A DNA stretch of 64,000 nt from Paraburkholderia flava (GCF_004359985.1 NZ_SMRO01000002.1:1499135-1563134), one strand, 5' to 3'; numbered from the stretch's first letter, positions 17,506 through 28,677 are shown. Numbers and translations: made by a program. Notes: generated from the letters alone by a model not told the origin.

Positions 17506-18368
17506 CGGCGCTGTATCGCGGGATGGATCGCGCGACACTCGACATCGCGTACAACAACGTGAAGGCCGCCGCCGATTTCCCCGGCACGATGGCGCGATTT
17601 CGCGCGCAAAGCGAAGCGTTCTATCGACGCGTGCCAGGACGACGCGACATCGCGTACGGCGAAGGATCGCGACAGCGTTTCGACTGGTTGCCGTGCGGTG
17701 CGTCCGATGCGCCGACGTTCATCTTCATCCACGGCGGTTACTGGCAGAACTGCGTGAAAGAAGACTTCGCGTTCGTCGCGAGCGGTCCGTTCGGCCACGG
17801 TTTCAATGTCGTGCTGGCCGAATACACGCTCGCGCCCGCAGCGACGATGACGCAGATCGTCGCGGAGATCGGCATGCTGCTCGATCATCTCGCGGCTGCG
17901 CGCGACGAGACGGGTTTTGCCGGACGCCCCGTCTGTCTCGCGGGGCATTCGGCGGGTGGTCAGCTGGCTGCGCTGTATCGCGCGCATCCGGCGGTGACGT
18001 ATGCGTTGCCGATTAGTGCGCTCGTCGATCTCGAACCGATCGCGCTGTCGTGGCTCAACGACGCGTTGCAACTGACGTCCACTGAAATCGATGCGTACAG
18101 TCCGCTGCGTCACATTGGCCGTGGCGTGCCGATGACGGTGTCGGTCGGTGGTGACGAACTGCCGGAACTCGTGCGCCATTCGCGCGACTATGCGGCCGCG
18201 TGCGCCACGCGAGGCGAACAGGCGACATGGTTACCGGTGCAGGGCTGCACGCATTTCTCGGTGCTCGACGATCTGTCCGAACCGGACGGCATGCAGATGA
18301 GTGCGCTCGTTGATGCGATGCATGGGCGGCGCATGAGCACCGATTCGCGAGTCGATCGGGATGACTGA
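17502..18368 (+). CDS. Alpha/beta hydrolase, kynurenine-formamidase-like
   Basis: The 288-residue protein carries HGGYWQN (oxyanion-hole motif typical of arylformamidase-like esterases) at about residue 77 and the nucleophile elbow GHSAGG at about residue 148, with a C-terminal His in [10 protein letters not shown]. The substrate is not evident. It is translationally coupled (ATGA overlap) to the TPR glycosyltransferase, with no tryptophan-pathway genes nearby, so kynurenine formamidase activity should not be assumed. Confidence 0.8.
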   Translation: MTALYRGMDRATLDIAYNNVKAAADFPGTMARFRAQSEAFYRRVPGRRDIAYGEGSRQRFDWLPCGASDAPTFIFIHGGYWQNCVKEDFAFVASGPFGHGFNVVLAEYTLAPAATMTQIVAEIGMLLDHLAAARDETGFAGRPVCLAGHSAGGQLAALYRAHPAVTYALPISALVDLEPIALSWLNDALQLTSTEIDAYSPLRHIGRGVPMTVSVGGDELPELVRHSRDYAAACATRGEQATWLPVQGCTHFSVLDDLSEPDGMQMSALVDAMHGRRMSTDSRVDRDD

Positions 18369-18437
18369 CATACGGCGTGTCAATTGGCGTGACCTGGTGA
18401 GGCGACATACGCTGGGTGACATACACGAGGAACGTTC

Positions 18438-19058
18438 GTGAAGACACAGCTGACGCTTGAGGGATTCGATGATCTGCCGCTCCCGACCGACCGGCTCTTC
18501 TTCGCGATCCGTCCCGACGACAGCGCAGCGGCGCGGATCGAAGCGCTCGTCGCGCGTTTGCGCGAAGGTGCGGGTATGACTGCGCGGCCGATTTCACGCG
18601 ACCGGTTGCACATCACGTTGTTCTGGCTCGGCGATCACTTCGGGTTGTCGCGGAATTTCGTCGATACGTTAGGCGTCATTGCGTCGAGCGTCGTTGCTGC
18701 GCCGTTCGATGTCGAGCTGGATCGCGTCGAGTATTTCCCGCGTCGTGCGGGCAAGAAGCCGCTCGTGTTGCGGGGCGCGGCGGATGCGCCGGGTGTCGCT
18801 GCGCTGAGCGCGTTCCGGCAGGCGCTCGTTGCGCCGTTCGGCGGTCAACGCGGCGCCAACGGACGGCCGCTCGCAGGCCGGAGCGCGAGCTTCACGCCGC
18901 ACGTGACGCTGCTATACGACACGCTGCCGGTGCAGCGGCAGATCGTGTCCGTTATCGGCTGGCCGGTGCGTGAATTTCTGCTGATCCATAGCGTGCTGGG
19001 CGAGTCGCGGCACGAGATATTGGGGCGATGGCCGTTGCGTGGTGGCGACGGAGCCTGA
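18438..19058 (+). CDS. thpR: RNA 2',3'-cyclic phosphodiesterase (2'-5' RNA ligase family)
   Basis: The 206-residue product has the two HxTL motifs that define the 2H phosphoesterase family: RLHITLFWLG near residue 55 and TPHVTLLYDT near residue 155, with FFAIRPDD at the N-terminus. ThpR opens 2',3'-cyclic phosphates on RNA and can reversibly ligate tRNA halves through 2'-5' bonds. It has a GTG start candidate at 18438 following GAGGAACGTTC. It is convergent with a small lipoprotein gene 7 bases downstream. Confidence 0.9.
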   Translation: MKTQLTLEGFDDLPLPTDRLFFAIRPDDSAAARIEALVARLREGAGMTARPISRDRLHITLFWLGDHFGLSRNFVDTLGVIASSVVAAPFDVELDRVEYFPRRAGKKPLVLRGAADAPGVAALSAFRQALVAPFGGQRGANGRPLAGRSASFTPHVTLLYDTLPVQRQIVSVIGWPVREFLLIHSVLGESRHEILGRWPLRGGDGA

Positions 19059-19065
19059 CGCCCGA

Positions 19066-19209
19066 TTAGAACCGCACCCCCGTCGAACACCCGCCTGCAT
19101 AGCCGCCGCCACTCGCCGCCGCACCACCGCAAAACAGCCCGCAACCCGGCAGCAGCAACGCGACGGCGAGCGCGGCGACGATCAGCGTAGGACGGTAAAA
19201 CCGTTTCAT
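19066..19209 (-). CDS. Small secreted lipoprotein, 47 aa
   Basis: The minus-strand frame from ATG 19209 encodes 47 residues: a short basic start (MKRFYRPT), a hydrophobic stretch and a lipobox LLPGC. A Gly/Ala/Cys-rich tail ends GGCSTGVRF. An excellent AAAGGAG sequence lies 5 bases upstream of the start codon. The mature peptide would be only about 23 residues, with three cysteines including the lipidated one. Function unknown. It is too short for common gene-length cut-offs but the signal and ribosome-binding site make it credible. Confidence 0.75.
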   Translation of the reverse strand: MKRFYRPTLIVAALAVALLLPGCGLFCGGAAASGGGYAGGCSTGVRF

Positions 19210-19373
19210 CGACACTCCTTTAAAGCGCCCAAGGTCTTCGACAAGACCCGTCGAAAACCCAGTCTAACGGCTCGCAGCGGTATTCCGGAAGCGTGAGGTC
19301 GACCATTTCCTCTACCTGCGGGCCCGCTGCGCGGGTCCCTGATAAAATGCCGGGGCCGCCATGTAGTGGATGA

Positions 19374-20461
<1,088 letters not shown>

Positions 20462-20480
20462 TCTTTCACTCGCGCAGCCC

Positions 20481-21413
20481 ATGACCGCTCACCGCCACCG
20501 CACCATCGAGTTGATCGCGCCGTCCGGTTATCCGCACGATCCGGCGGTGCTGCATCGCGGGCTGGAGCGTCTGCACGCGCAGGGCCATCGGCTCGAAGGG
20601 GTCGCGTCGACGCAGCGTCGTTACCAGCGTTTCGCGGGCACCGACGGCGAACGCGCGGCCGAACTGAACCGGCTCGCCGATGCCGCGCGTCCGTTGCCCG
20701 ACATCGTGCTAGCGGTGCGCGGCGGCTACGGCGCGGTGCGCATTCTGCATGGGCTCGACTACGATGGGCTGCAACGTCGTCTGAGCGATCAACCGATCGC
20801 GATCGTCGGCCACAGCGACTTCACCGCGATCCAGCTCGCGCTGTTCGCGCGCACCGGCGTGAAGACGTTCGGCGGTCCGATGCTGCTGAGCGACTTCGGC
20901 GCGGAGACGGTCAGCGAGTACACGATGCATCACTTCTGGCAGGCCATCACGCAGCCGACGTTTACCGTGAAGAGCACCATGCATCAGACGCAGTCCGTCG
21001 ACGTGTCGGGGATGCTGTGGGGCGGCAATCTCGCGGTGCTGTCGTCGCTGATCGGTACGCCGTATATGCCGCCGGTGGAGGGCGGCATCCTGTTTCTCGA
21101 AGACGTCAACGAACAGCCGTTCCGTGTCGAACGGATGATTTATCAGCTGCATCTGTCGGGGATTCTCGCGCGTCAGCAGGCGCTGGTGCTCGGCGACTTC
21201 TCCGGCAGCCGCGCGTTCGATTACGACAACGGCTACGACCTGCACGCGATGATCGAGCAGGTGAGGTCGGTGATCGGCATTCCGGTGATCACGGGGCTGC
21301 CGTTCGGCCACGTCGCGGACATGCTCACGCTGCCGTTCGGCGCGGACGCGCATCTCGTCGCCGACTCGCACGGCTTCCGGCTGACGCTGTCCAATTATCC
21401 GCATCTGAGCTGA
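20481..21413 (+). CDS. ldcA: Muramoyltetrapeptide (LD-)carboxypeptidase, S66 family
   Basis: The 310-residue protein removes the terminal D-Ala from murein tetrapeptides in the cytoplasm during peptidoglycan recycling. The S66 nucleophile is in GHSDFTAIQ (about residue 112); VRGGYGAVRIL, GMLWGGNLAVLSSLIGTPY, FLEDVNE and the late GLPFGH (catalytic His) are all present. ATG 20481 is chosen because family resemblance begins at TIELIAPSGYP; the frame is open further upstream into tadA. It lies 19 bases after tadA. Confidence 0.93.
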   Translation: MTAHRHRTIELIAPSGYPHDPAVLHRGLERLHAQGHRLEGVASTQRRYQRFAGTDGERAAELNRLADAARPLPDIVLAVRGGYGAVRILHGLDYDGLQRRLSDQPIAIVGHSDFTAIQLALFARTGVKTFGGPMLLSDFGAETVSEYTMHHFWQAITQPTFTVKSTMHQTQSVDVSGMLWGGNLAVLSSLIGTPYMPPVEGGILFLEDVNEQPFRVERMIYQLHLSGILARQQALVLGDFSGSRAFDYDNGYDLHAMIEQVRSVIGIPVITGLPFGHVADMLTLPFGADAHLVADSHGFRLTLSNYPHLS

Positions 21414-21593
21414 GCCACGCGGCGGCTCGCCTGCGGTTTCTTACCCACTCTACTTTTCACGCGCGCCATTGCGCGGGCCGAGACACGTACGTACGCGCTC
21501 GCCGCGGCCTGTTGATTGGCGAGGCATCAGCGCAACTAACGGCCTCGTCCGAACCCGTTTGCCGAGGCTGGTCGGTCGACAACTCAAAAACAG

Positions 21594-21605
21594 ATTGTCA
21601 ACAAA
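21594..21605. promoter_or_regulatory. Distal GntR-type palindrome
   Basis: ATTGTCAACAAA matches the ATTGT-N2-ACAA(T) core found again at 21725-21736, about 131 bases away. The 12-mer GATTGTCAACAA (21593-21604) is the exact reverse complement of the 12-mer at 21726-21737. TTGT-N2-ACAA-like symmetry is typical of GntR/FadR-family sites. Confidence 0.55.
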
Positions 21606-21724
21606 AACGGATGCGAAATAGCTCGAATGGTGCATCGCGACCCAGGATATTCCCTGACCAATAAAGGGGCGAGGCTGTATTCAAGCGGACGAGGCCCATC
21701 AACCTGTTCGTCGTGCCACACAAA

Positions 21725-21756
21725 ATTGTTGACAATCTTAATGTCCAATCTAAGAT
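21725..21756 (+). promoter_or_regulatory. Sigma-70 promoter overlapped by a GntR-type palindrome
   Basis: TTGACA (21729-21734), a 16-base spacer and TAAGAT (21751-21756) form a good promoter 27 bases upstream of the GntR start. The palindrome ATTGTTGACAAT (21725-21736) covers the -35 box, so a bound regulator would block RNA polymerase. Autorepression by the GntR protein is the natural reading. Confidence 0.65.
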
Positions 21757-21782
21757 CCTGTTCATAACGGAATGCACATCAC

Positions 21783-22475
21783 ATGGCGGACTCAAGCACG
21801 GTTTCTTCAGCAGGCAAACGGCCCGAAGCGCTGGCCGAACGGATTCGCGCGGCGATTCTCGAGCATCGGCTCGCGCCCGGCGCGAAGCTGACCGAAGCGC
21901 AGCTCTGCGAAGTTTTCGACGTGAAGCGCGGCCCGGTTCGCCAGGCCCTCGCGCTGCTCGCGACCGACCGGCTTGTCGATCTCGAGCCGAATCGCGGCGC
22001 GTTTGTCGCGAGTCCGTCGCTGCAGGAAGTGCACGAGGTGTTCGAGATGCGCCGGATCATCGAGCTGGCCGTGGTCGAGCGGATCTGCACCGGGCACGGC
22101 GTGCGCAGGCTGAAGGGCATCGCGAGCATGATCGGCCGCGAGCGCAAGGCGTTCGAGACGCACGACTTCTCGACGTGGATCCGACTGTCCGGCGAGTTCC
22201 ATACGGCGCTCGCCGCGCTCACCGGCAACACGGTGCTGTGCGAGTGCCTGAACGGACTGGTCGCACGTTCGACGCTGATCTCGGCGTTATACGAATCGAT
22301 CGGTCGCAGCCCGTGCTCGTGCGAAGAACACGAAGAGATTCTGGCCGCGCTCGACGCCGGCCATGCGCAGGATTCGGCGGCGTTGATGGCGCGCCACCTG
22401 CAAAGCGTCGAGTTGAAGATGCTGGATCGTCCGGCGCGCGGCGCCGCCGATCTGCACGAGGTTTTTGGCAAATAA
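21783..22475 (+). CDS. GntR-family regulator (FCD domain), HpxS-like
   Basis: The 230-residue protein has an N-terminal winged helix (about residues 10-75, with LTEAQLCEVFDVKRGPVRQA as the recognition region). An all-helical FadR-type C-terminal domain (about 85-215) follows and should sense a small molecule. In Klebsiella a GntR protein (HpxS) accompanies the allantoin racemase and allantoinase genes; here it precedes the permease, racemase and allantoinase genes, so control of allantoin use is likely. It probably represses its own promoter through the palindromes at 21594 and 21725. Confidence 0.85.
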   Translation: MADSSTVSSAGKRPEALAERIRAAILEHRLAPGAKLTEAQLCEVFDVKRGPVRQALALLATDRLVDLEPNRGAFVASPSLQEVHEVFEMRRIIELAVVERICTGHGVRRLKGIASMIGRERKAFETHDFSTWIRLSGEFHTALAALTGNTVLCECLNGLVARSTLISALYESIGRSPCSCEEHEEILAALDAGHAQDSAALMARHLQSVELKMLDRPARGAADLHEVFGK

Positions 22476-22937
22476 AGTTTGGCAAATAAAAAGCTGGCAA
22501 AGAGACATCGGGCGAAGAGACGCAACAGCGCCGCGCCAATCTGAAGCAACCCGCGCGCACGCGCTCATGCGTGGTGCGCGCCGCACTGAATTCGAACTGA
22601 CCGACCTCCGCTCGCGCGGCACGTGTAGACGTGCGTGACCGTGCGTGCCGTGGCTCGTCCGTACTCCGGCACTCACGCAGAGAACGTGAGACCGGGCGAT
22701 GGACGAACCCACATGGGCGCGACCCCGCGTCCGGACGGCCCACATGCTCGACGTCGAGCGCATTCGCTGCGCACTCGCCGAGCCGGGCCCGCCTGGACAA
22801 GGGCAAAAGCAAGAGCAGCCGCAGCACTGGCCGCGCCCGCTGGCATGGGGGATGCAGTCCTCTGGACCCGCATCTCGTATCTGTATTTCGCGTTTGCAAT
22901 TTGTCCGCAATCGACGGTCCCCATTCAAGGAGGAGTC
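22476..22937. other. Intergenic, 462 bases, no gene supported
   Basis: Open frames run through this stretch upstream of the permease, but they lack family resemblance and ribosome-binding sites. A 13-base direct repeat (TTTGGCAAATAAA) occurs twice around 22,464-22,491, the first copy overlapping the GntR stop codon. The region could hold the leader and promoter of the permease operon; no clear promoter was identified. Confidence 0.45.
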
Positions 22938-24428
22938 ATGGCTCAGTTCAGTGCAGCACCGGGTAATCCCGCCAACGCGGCGATGCCGGCATTCGAAGAA
23001 AGCTCATCGTCCGGTTCGTCGATGCCCAAGGGCTACAGCGAACGTTTGTACAACGAAGATCTCGCGCCGCTGCATCAGCAGACCTGGGGCGCGTACAACA
23101 TCTTCGCGTTCTGGATGTCGGACGTGCACAGCGTCGGCGGCTATGTGTTCGCGGGCAGTCTGTTCGCGCTCGGCCTGACGAGCTGGCAGGTGTTGATCGC
23201 GTTGCTGGTCGGCATCTCGATCGTCAACGTGCTGTGCAATCTGATCGCGCGGCCGAGCCAGCAGAACGGCGTGCCGTATCCGGTCGCGTGTCGTGCGACC
23301 TTCGGCGTGCTCGGCGCGAATATTCCAGCGGTGATTCGCGGGTTGATCGCGGTCGCGTGGTACGGCATCCAGACTTATCTCGCGTCGAGTGCGCTCGTGA
23401 TCGTCGTGCTGAAGTTCGTCCCGCAACTGCTGCCGTATGCGGACGTCCATCATCACGGCATGCTGGGTCTGTCGACGGTCGGCTGGGTCGGCTTCATGGT
23501 GCTGTGGGTGCTGCAGGCGCTGGTGTTCTGGAACGGGATGGAGACGATCAAGAAGTTCATCGACTTCGCGGGCCCGGCCGTGTACGTCGTGATGTTCGTG
23601 CTTGCCGGCTACATGGTGTGGCGCGCAGGCTGGCGCAACATCGGCATCAACCTGGGCGGCGTGAAGTATCACGGGCTCGAAGTCGTGCCGGTGATGATCA
23701 CCGCGATCTCGCTGGTGGTGTCGTACTTCTCGGGACCGATGCTGAATTTCGGCGACTTCTCGCGCTACGGCAAAAGTTTTCGGAGCGTGAAGCGCGGCAA
23801 CTTCTGGGGACTGCCGGTCAATTTCCTCGCGTTCTCGCTCGTCACGGTGGTGACGACGGCGGCGACGCTGCCGGTGTTCGGTGAACTGATCACCGATCCG
23901 GTCGAAACGGTCGGTCGCATCGACTACCCGACTGCGGTGATCCTCGGCGCGCTGACGTTCACGATCGCGACGATCGGCATCAACATCGTCGCGAACTTCG
24001 TGTCGCCCGCATTCGATTTTTCCAACGTCGCGCCGCGTTTGATCAGCTGGCGTGCGGGCGGCATGCTCGCGGCGGTCGCATCGATCTTCATCACGCCGTG
24101 GAACCTGTTCAACAACCCGGCGGTGATCCACTACACGCTCGATGTGCTCGGCAGCTTCATTGGCCCGTTGTACGGCGTGCTGATCATCGACTACTACCTC
24201 GTGAAGCGGCAGAAGATCGTCCTCGACGATCTGTACACGGTGTCGGAAAGCGGCTCGTACTGGTATCGCGGCGGCGTGAACTACAAGGCGGTCGCGGCGC
24301 TGCTGCCGGCGGCGGTGATCGCGGTGATCTGCGTGCTGGTGCCGGGGCTGAACGGGCTGGCGAATTTTTCGTGGTTCATCGGAGCGTTGCTGGCGGCGGG
24401 GTTTTATTTGATGTTCACGCGGCGGTGA
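22938..24428 (+). CDS. NCS1-family nucleobase/allantoin permease
   Basis: The 496-residue protein is a 12-TM cation symporter of the NCS1 family, which imports cytosine, uracil, allantoin, hydantoins or purines. Visible family features are YNEDLAPLHQQTWGAYNIFA before TM1, RPSQQNGVPYPVACRATFGV, YFSGPMLNFGDFSRYGK and SPAFDFSNVAPRLISW. ATG 22938 follows a near-perfect AAGGAGG ribosome-binding site; the open frame upstream is not homologous. Context (allantoin racemase and allantoinase just downstream) suggests allantoin or a related ureide as substrate. Confidence 0.9.
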   Translation: MAQFSAAPGNPANAAMPAFEESSSSGSSMPKGYSERLYNEDLAPLHQQTWGAYNIFAFWMSDVHSVGGYVFAGSLFALGLTSWQVLIALLVGISIVNVLCNLIARPSQQNGVPYPVACRATFGVLGANIPAVIRGLIAVAWYGIQTYLASSALVIVVLKFVPQLLPYADVHHHGMLGLSTVGWVGFMVLWVLQALVFWNGMETIKKFIDFAGPAVYVVMFVLAGYMVWRAGWRNIGINLGGVKYHGLEVVPVMITAISLVVSYFSGPMLNFGDFSRYGKSFRSVKRGNFWGLPVNFLAFSLVTVVTTAATLPVFGELITDPVETVGRIDYPTAVILGALTFTIATIGINIVANFVSPAFDFSNVAPRLISWRAGGMLAAVASIFITPWNLFNNPAVIHYTLDVLGSFIGPLYGVLIIDYYLVKRQKIVLDDLYTVSESGSYWYRGGVNYKAVAALLPAAVIAVICVLVPGLNGLANFSWFIGALLAAGFYLMFTRR

Positions 24429-24510
24429 TGTGAAGTGGCCGCGTCGAGGTCGTCACGTCGTCACTGTCGAGACAGACGCGGCTGATGTTGAAGAAAAGCG
24501 AGGATTTGAA

Positions 24511-25371
24511 ATGCGTATCAAACTGATCAACCCGAACACGACGTGGCGCATGACCGATGCAATGGCCCGCTGCGCGCGCGACGTCGTCGCACCGGGCACC
24601 GAGGTGATCGCGGTGAGTCCGCCGATGGGCCCGCCGTCGATCGAAGGCTATTACGACGAAGCGCTCGCAACACCGGGCATGCTCGCCGAAGTCGCATCCG
24701 GCGAGCGTGACGGTTGCGACGGTTACGTGATCGCGTGCTTCGGCGACCCGGGCCTCTATGCAGCACGCGAACTGGCGCGCGGTCCGGTGATCGGCATCGC
24801 GGAGGCGGCGATGCACGCGGCGAGCGTGCTGGCTCCTGGCTTCTCGGTCGTGACGACGCTCGCACGCACCAGCGGAATGGCATGGCATCTCGCCGAACGC
24901 TACGGGATGAAACGCTTTTGCCGCAACGTCCGCGCAACCGACGTCGCCGTGCTCGATCTCGACAAACCCGGCTCGGCGGCGCGCGCGATCATCCTCGACG
25001 AATGCCGTCGCGCGCTCGATGAAGACGGGTCGGATGCGATCGTGCTCGGCTGTGCGGGCATGGCGGAATTGTGCGCGGAGATCGAGGATGCGCTCGGCGC
25101 GCCGGTGGTGGAGGGCGTGACGGCCGCCGTGAAGTGGGTCGAAGCGCTGGTCGCGCTGCGGCTCGCGACGGCCAAGCGCGGCGATTACGCGCGTCCGTTG
25201 CCGAAGCGCTACGACGGCGAGTTTGCGCGATTCAGTCCAGAAGGCGATGCCGCGACTGCCAACGCAAACACCCACGCCAACACCGCCCCAAACGGCCAAA
25301 CCCCCGAAAACAGGCCCACACCCCCCACCGGAACCCCCACCGAACGGCACCCGCACATACACCCAGTCTGA
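24511..25371 (+). CDS. hpxA: Asp/Glu/hydantoin racemase family, probable allantoin racemase
   Basis: The 286-residue protein has the paired catalytic cysteines of the racemase family in ACFGDPG (about residue 77) and LGCAGM (about residue 180), plus the N-terminal MRIKLINPNTT. It would interconvert allantoin enantiomers so that the stereospecific allantoinase can use both. ATG 24511 is preceded by GAGGA. The last 40 residues (Asn/Thr/Pro-rich, ending RHPHIHPV) are low-complexity and not part of the fold. Hydantoin racemase is an alternative, but the neighbouring puuE favours allantoin. Confidence 0.82.
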   Translation: MRIKLINPNTTWRMTDAMARCARDVVAPGTEVIAVSPPMGPPSIEGYYDEALATPGMLAEVASGERDGCDGYVIACFGDPGLYAARELARGPVIGIAEAAMHAASVLAPGFSVVTTLARTSGMAWHLAERYGMKRFCRNVRATDVAVLDLDKPGSAARAIILDECRRALDEDGSDAIVLGCAGMAELCAEIEDALGAPVVEGVTAAVKWVEALVALRLATAKRGDYARPLPKRYDGEFARFSPEGDAATANANTHANTAPNGQTPENRPTPPTGTPTERHPHIHPV

Positions 25372-25561
25372 CCCGCACTATCTGCGTGCCTGTATGGGCG
25401 CACAGGAGCGTTTTCGCTACACTGGTTCCACCCTGACGCCGGCTTCGCCCGTCCTCCGGGATACGCTCCCGCTGCTGTCTTCCATCGCACCGGCGCGCAT
25501 CCCGCGCGGTGCGTCCGCCGTTCCGTTCTCACTTCCGTCACCAAGCGCATACGCTCACACC

Positions 25562-26521
25562 ATGCCATTCGATTCGACCTATCCACGCGACCTGATCGGC
25601 TACGGCCGCCATCCGGTGCAGGCGAACTGGCCCGGCCAGGCCCGCATCGCGGTGCAGTTCGTGCTCAACTACGAAGAGGGCGGCGAGAACTGCGTGCTGC
25701 ACGGCGATGCGGGCTCCGAACAGTTCCTGTCGGAGATCGTCGGCGCCGCGTCGTACCCGGCGCGGCACATGAGCATGGAATCGATCTACGAATACGGATC
25801 GCGTGCGGGCGTGTGGCGCATCCTGCGCGAGTTCGAAAAACGCGGCCTGCCGCTGACGGTGTTCGGCGTCGGCATGGCGATCGAACGGCATCCGGAAGTC
25901 GCGCGCGCGTTCGTCGAACTTGGCCATGAGATCGCGTGCCACGGGTATCGCTGGATTCACTATCAGGACATGTCGCCGGAACGCGAAGCGGAACACATGC
26001 GGCTCGGCATGGAAGCGATCGAGCGCGTGACGGGCGAACGTCCGCTCGGCTGGTACACCGGCCGCGACAGCCCGAACACGCATCGCCTCGTCGCCGAATA
26101 CGGCGGCTTCCTGTACGACTCGGATTACTACGGCGACGATCTGCCGTTCTGGATGGATGTCGATGTGACGGGCGGCGCGCGCGTGCCGCAACTGATCGTG
26201 CCGTACACGCTCGACACCAACGACATGCGCTTCGCGTCGCCGCAGGGTTTCAACACCGCCGATCATTTTTTCACGTACCTGCGCGACGCATTCGACGTGC
26301 TGTACGAAGAGGGCGCCGACACGCCGAAGATGCTGTCAATCGGCATGCACTGCCGGCTGCTTGGCCGGCCCGGCCGGTTCCGCGCGCTGCAGCGTTTTCT
26401 CGATCACATCGAGCAGCACGATCGCGTGTGGGTGACGCGGCGAGTCGACATCGCGCGTCACTGGCGCGAACATCACCCTTATCAACCGACTCAATCCACG
26501 CCCCGCGGAGCCGCGGCATGA
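25562..26521 (+). CDS. puuE: Allantoinase, polysaccharide-deacetylase type
   Basis: The 319-residue PuuE-type enzyme opens the hydantoin ring of allantoin to give allantoate. Characteristic segments are [52 protein letters not shown] and [17 protein letters not shown], with [15 protein letters not shown] beyond them. It belongs to the NodB-like fold and is unrelated to metal-dependent allantoinase of the AllB type. ATG 25562 is used since homology begins there, although the frame is open from 25223. Its stop overlaps uraD by ATGA. Confidence 0.93.
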   Translation: MPFDSTYPRDLIGYGRHPVQANWPGQARIAVQFVLNYEEGGENCVLHGDAGSEQFLSEIVGAASYPARHMSMESIYEYGSRAGVWRILREFEKRGLPLTVFGVGMAIERHPEVARAFVELGHEIACHGYRWIHYQDMSPEREAEHMRLGMEAIERVTGERPLGWYTGRDSPNTHRLVAEYGGFLYDSDYYGDDLPFWMDVDVTGGARVPQLIVPYTLDTNDMRFASPQGFNTADHFFTYLRDAFDVLYEEGADTPKMLSIGMHCRLLGRPGRFRALQRFLDHIEQHDRVWVTRRVDIARHWREHHPYQPTQSTPRGAAA

Positions 26522-27039
26522 AGGCGATGCACTACACACTCGATCAACTGAACACCGGTTCCACCGACGCATTCGTCGCCGCGCTCTCCGGCATCTTCGA
26601 ACACTCGCCGTGGGTCGCGGATGCGGCGGCGGACCTGCGTCCGTTCGAGAGCGTCGACGCGCTGCATCGGACGATGTCCGGTCTCGTCGAAAGTGCGGGC
26701 GAAGCGAAGCAGCTTGTGCTGATCAACGCTCACCCGGAGCTGGCCGGCAAGGCAGCGGTGCGCGGCGAACTCACCGAGGAATCGACCCGCGAGCAGAGCG
26801 GCGCCGGACTCGATCAATGCACGCAGCAGGAGTTCGACCGGCTCGTCGCGTTGAACGCCTCGTATCGCGAGAAGTTCGGTTTTCCGTTCATTCTCGCGGT
26901 GCGCGGCTACGACCGGCACGGCATCATCGCGAACTTCGAATCGCGCGTGAATCATTCGCGTGCCGAGGAACTGCGCGCGAGTCTCGACCAGATCTACCGG
27001 ATCGCACGTTTCAGGCTCGACGATCTGATCGACGGTTAA
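26518..27039 (+). CDS. uraD: OHCU decarboxylase
   Basis: The 173-residue protein decarboxylates 2-oxo-4-hydroxy-4-carboxy-5-ureidoimidazoline to S-allantoin, the third step from urate. The family signature [12 protein letters not shown] (catalytic His) is at about residue 67, with [15 protein letters not shown] and [14 protein letters not shown] following. The start overlaps the puuE stop by four bases, so the two are translated together. The enzymes for the two preceding steps, PuuD and UraH, are about 23 kb away. Confidence 0.93.
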   Translation: MKAMHYTLDQLNTGSTDAFVAALSGIFEHSPWVADAAADLRPFESVDALHRTMSGLVESAGEAKQLVLINAHPELAGKAAVRGELTEESTREQSGAGLDQCTQQEFDRLVALNASYREKFGFPFILAVRGYDRHGIIANFESRVNHSRAEELRASLDQIYRIARFRLDDLIDG

Positions 27040-27098
27040 GCGCGCAGAGCAGTACCGAACGCATATTCAGAACACACTCAGGACAGGAAGGAAGACAA

Positions 27099-28109
27099 AT
27101 GGCACTCCCGATTCTCGACCCCAACGCACCGGACTTCACGCGCCGCTATGTGAATCTCGCGGACCCGCGTCTCGGCGCGCAGGCGCTCGAGACCAGCGAC
27201 GACTTCTTCGCGCCGATGGAGCGCATGCTGAATCCGGAGCCCGCCGTTTTCATTCCCGGCAAGTACGACGATCACGGCAAGTGGATGGACGGCTGGGAAA
27301 CGCGTCGCAAGCGCGTCACCGGCTACGACTGGTGCATCGTGAAGCTCGCGCGCGCGGGCGTCGTCAAGGGACTCGATCTCGATACGAGCCACTTCACCGG
27401 CAACTTCCCGCCGGCTGCATCGGTCGAGGCTGCACGTGTGGTCGACGGTGCGCCGAACGCATCGACGCAATGGACCGAGATCGTCCCGTCGCAGACGCTG
27501 CAGGGCAACAGCCACCACTACGTCGAAGTCGCGAATACAAACGCGTGGACCCATCTGCGCGTGAACATCTATCCGGACGGCGGCATCGCGCGACTGCGCG
27601 TGTACGGCCAGCCGCAGGTCGACTGGGCCGGCGCGAGCCGCAGCGAGCTGTTCGATCTGGCCGCGATGGAAAACGGCAGCCGCCTCGTCGCCACGAATAA
27701 CCAGCACTTCGGCGCCGCGTCGACGCTGCTGATGCCGGGCCGTGGCGTGAACATGGGCGACGGTTGGGAAACGCGTCGCCGTCGCGAGCCGGGCAACGAC
27801 TGGGCGATCGTCGAGCTGGCGCAGCCGGGCGTGATCCGCAAGATCGAAGTCGACACCGCGCACTTCAAGGGCAACTATCCTGACCGCTGCTCGCTGCAGG
27901 CCGCGCATGTAACCGGCGGCACCGACAGCTCGCTCGTCACGCAGGCGATGTTCTGGCCGGTGCTGCTCGGCGAGCAGAAACTCGAAATGGACAAGCAGCA
28001 CGTCTACGAAGATGGGCTCGCGGCACTCGGCCCGGTCACGCACGTGCGTTTCAACATCTTCCCGGACGGCGGCGTGTCGCGGCTGCGTCTGTGGGGCACG
28101 CTGGCCTGA
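27099..28109 (+). CDS. alc: Allantoicase
   Basis: The 336-residue protein hydrolyses allantoate to ureidoglycolate and urea. It shows the two-repeat architecture of the family. The first half has DGWETRRKR and [10 protein letters not shown]. The second half has DGWETRRRR and [10 protein letters not shown], and each half ends in an F/YPDGG-I/V-ARLR-like strand. AGGAAGGAAG just upstream serves as ribosome-binding site for ATG 27099. It lies between uraD and allA in the same direction. Confidence 0.95.
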   Translation: MALPILDPNAPDFTRRYVNLADPRLGAQALETSDDFFAPMERMLNPEPAVFIPGKYDDHGKWMDGWETRRKRVTGYDWCIVKLARAGVVKGLDLDTSHFTGNFPPAASVEAARVVDGAPNASTQWTEIVPSQTLQGNSHHYVEVANTNAWTHLRVNIYPDGGIARLRVYGQPQVDWAGASRSELFDLAAMENGSRLVATNNQHFGAASTLLMPGRGVNMGDGWETRRRREPGNDWAIVELAQPGVIRKIEVDTAHFKGNYPDRCSLQAAHVTGGTDSSLVTQAMFWPVLLGEQKLEMDKQHVYEDGLAALGPVTHVRFNIFPDGGVSRLRLWGTLA

Positions 28110-28114
28110 ACACG

Positions 28115-28627
28115 ATGAAGACGCTCGCAATCGAACCGTTGACCCGCGCCGCGTTCGCCCCGTTCGGCGACGTGATCGAACTCGAAGGCGCGAAGCAGAT
28201 TCCGATCAACCTCGGCACGACGATCCGCTATCACGACCTCGCGAAAGTGGACGTCACCGATGAAGACGGACGCACGCTCGTGAACCTGTTTCGCGGCCAG
28301 CCGCGCACGTTGCCGTTCGAGGTGACGATGCTCGAACGTCATCCGCTCGGCAGCCAGGCGTTCGTGCCGTTGAACGACAAGCCGTACCTGGTTGTCGTTG
28401 CGCCGGCGGGTGAACTCGATCCGCACGCGATCCGCGCGTTCGTCACGAGCGGCTGGCAGGGCGTGAATTACGCGAAGGGCGTGTGGCACCATCCGTTGAT
28501 CGCGCTGGGTGAGGTGAGCGATTTCGTCGTCGTCGATCGTGGCGGTGACGGGCTTAATCTCAACGAGCAGGATTTGAGCGAGTCGGTGTGGTTGACCGAG
28601 GATGCGATGCGGGCGGTTAGCGTGTGA
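28115..28627 (+). CDS. allA: Ureidoglycolate lyase
   Basis: The 170-residue cupin-fold enzyme splits ureidoglycolate into glyoxylate and urea, the last step of the pathway here. Family features are [13 protein letters not shown] at the start, [17 protein letters not shown] and the active-site [10 protein letters not shown] segment. The gene starts 5 bases after the alc stop. The codons for its C-terminus ([14 protein letters not shown]) recur in decayed form at about 44,818-44,865, each copy followed by a similar terminator. Confidence 0.94.
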   Translation: MKTLAIEPLTRAAFAPFGDVIELEGAKQIPINLGTTIRYHDLAKVDVTDEDGRTLVNLFRGQPRTLPFEVTMLERHPLGSQAFVPLNDKPYLVVVAPAGELDPHAIRAFVTSGWQGVNYAKGVWHHPLIALGEVSDFVVVDRGGDGLNLNEQDLSESVWLTEDAMRAVSV

Positions 28628-28677
28628 GTGGATACGTGCCGGGTTGCCGGCGTATCGAACGAAGAATGAAGGATAAG

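Larger units (their letters stand above)
21414..21782. other. Intergenic regulatory region before the GntR gene
   Basis: These 369 bases hold no gene that I can support. They contain the GntR-gene promoter and two related palindromes described separately, and become AT-rich from about 21,590 on. Confidence 0.6.
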
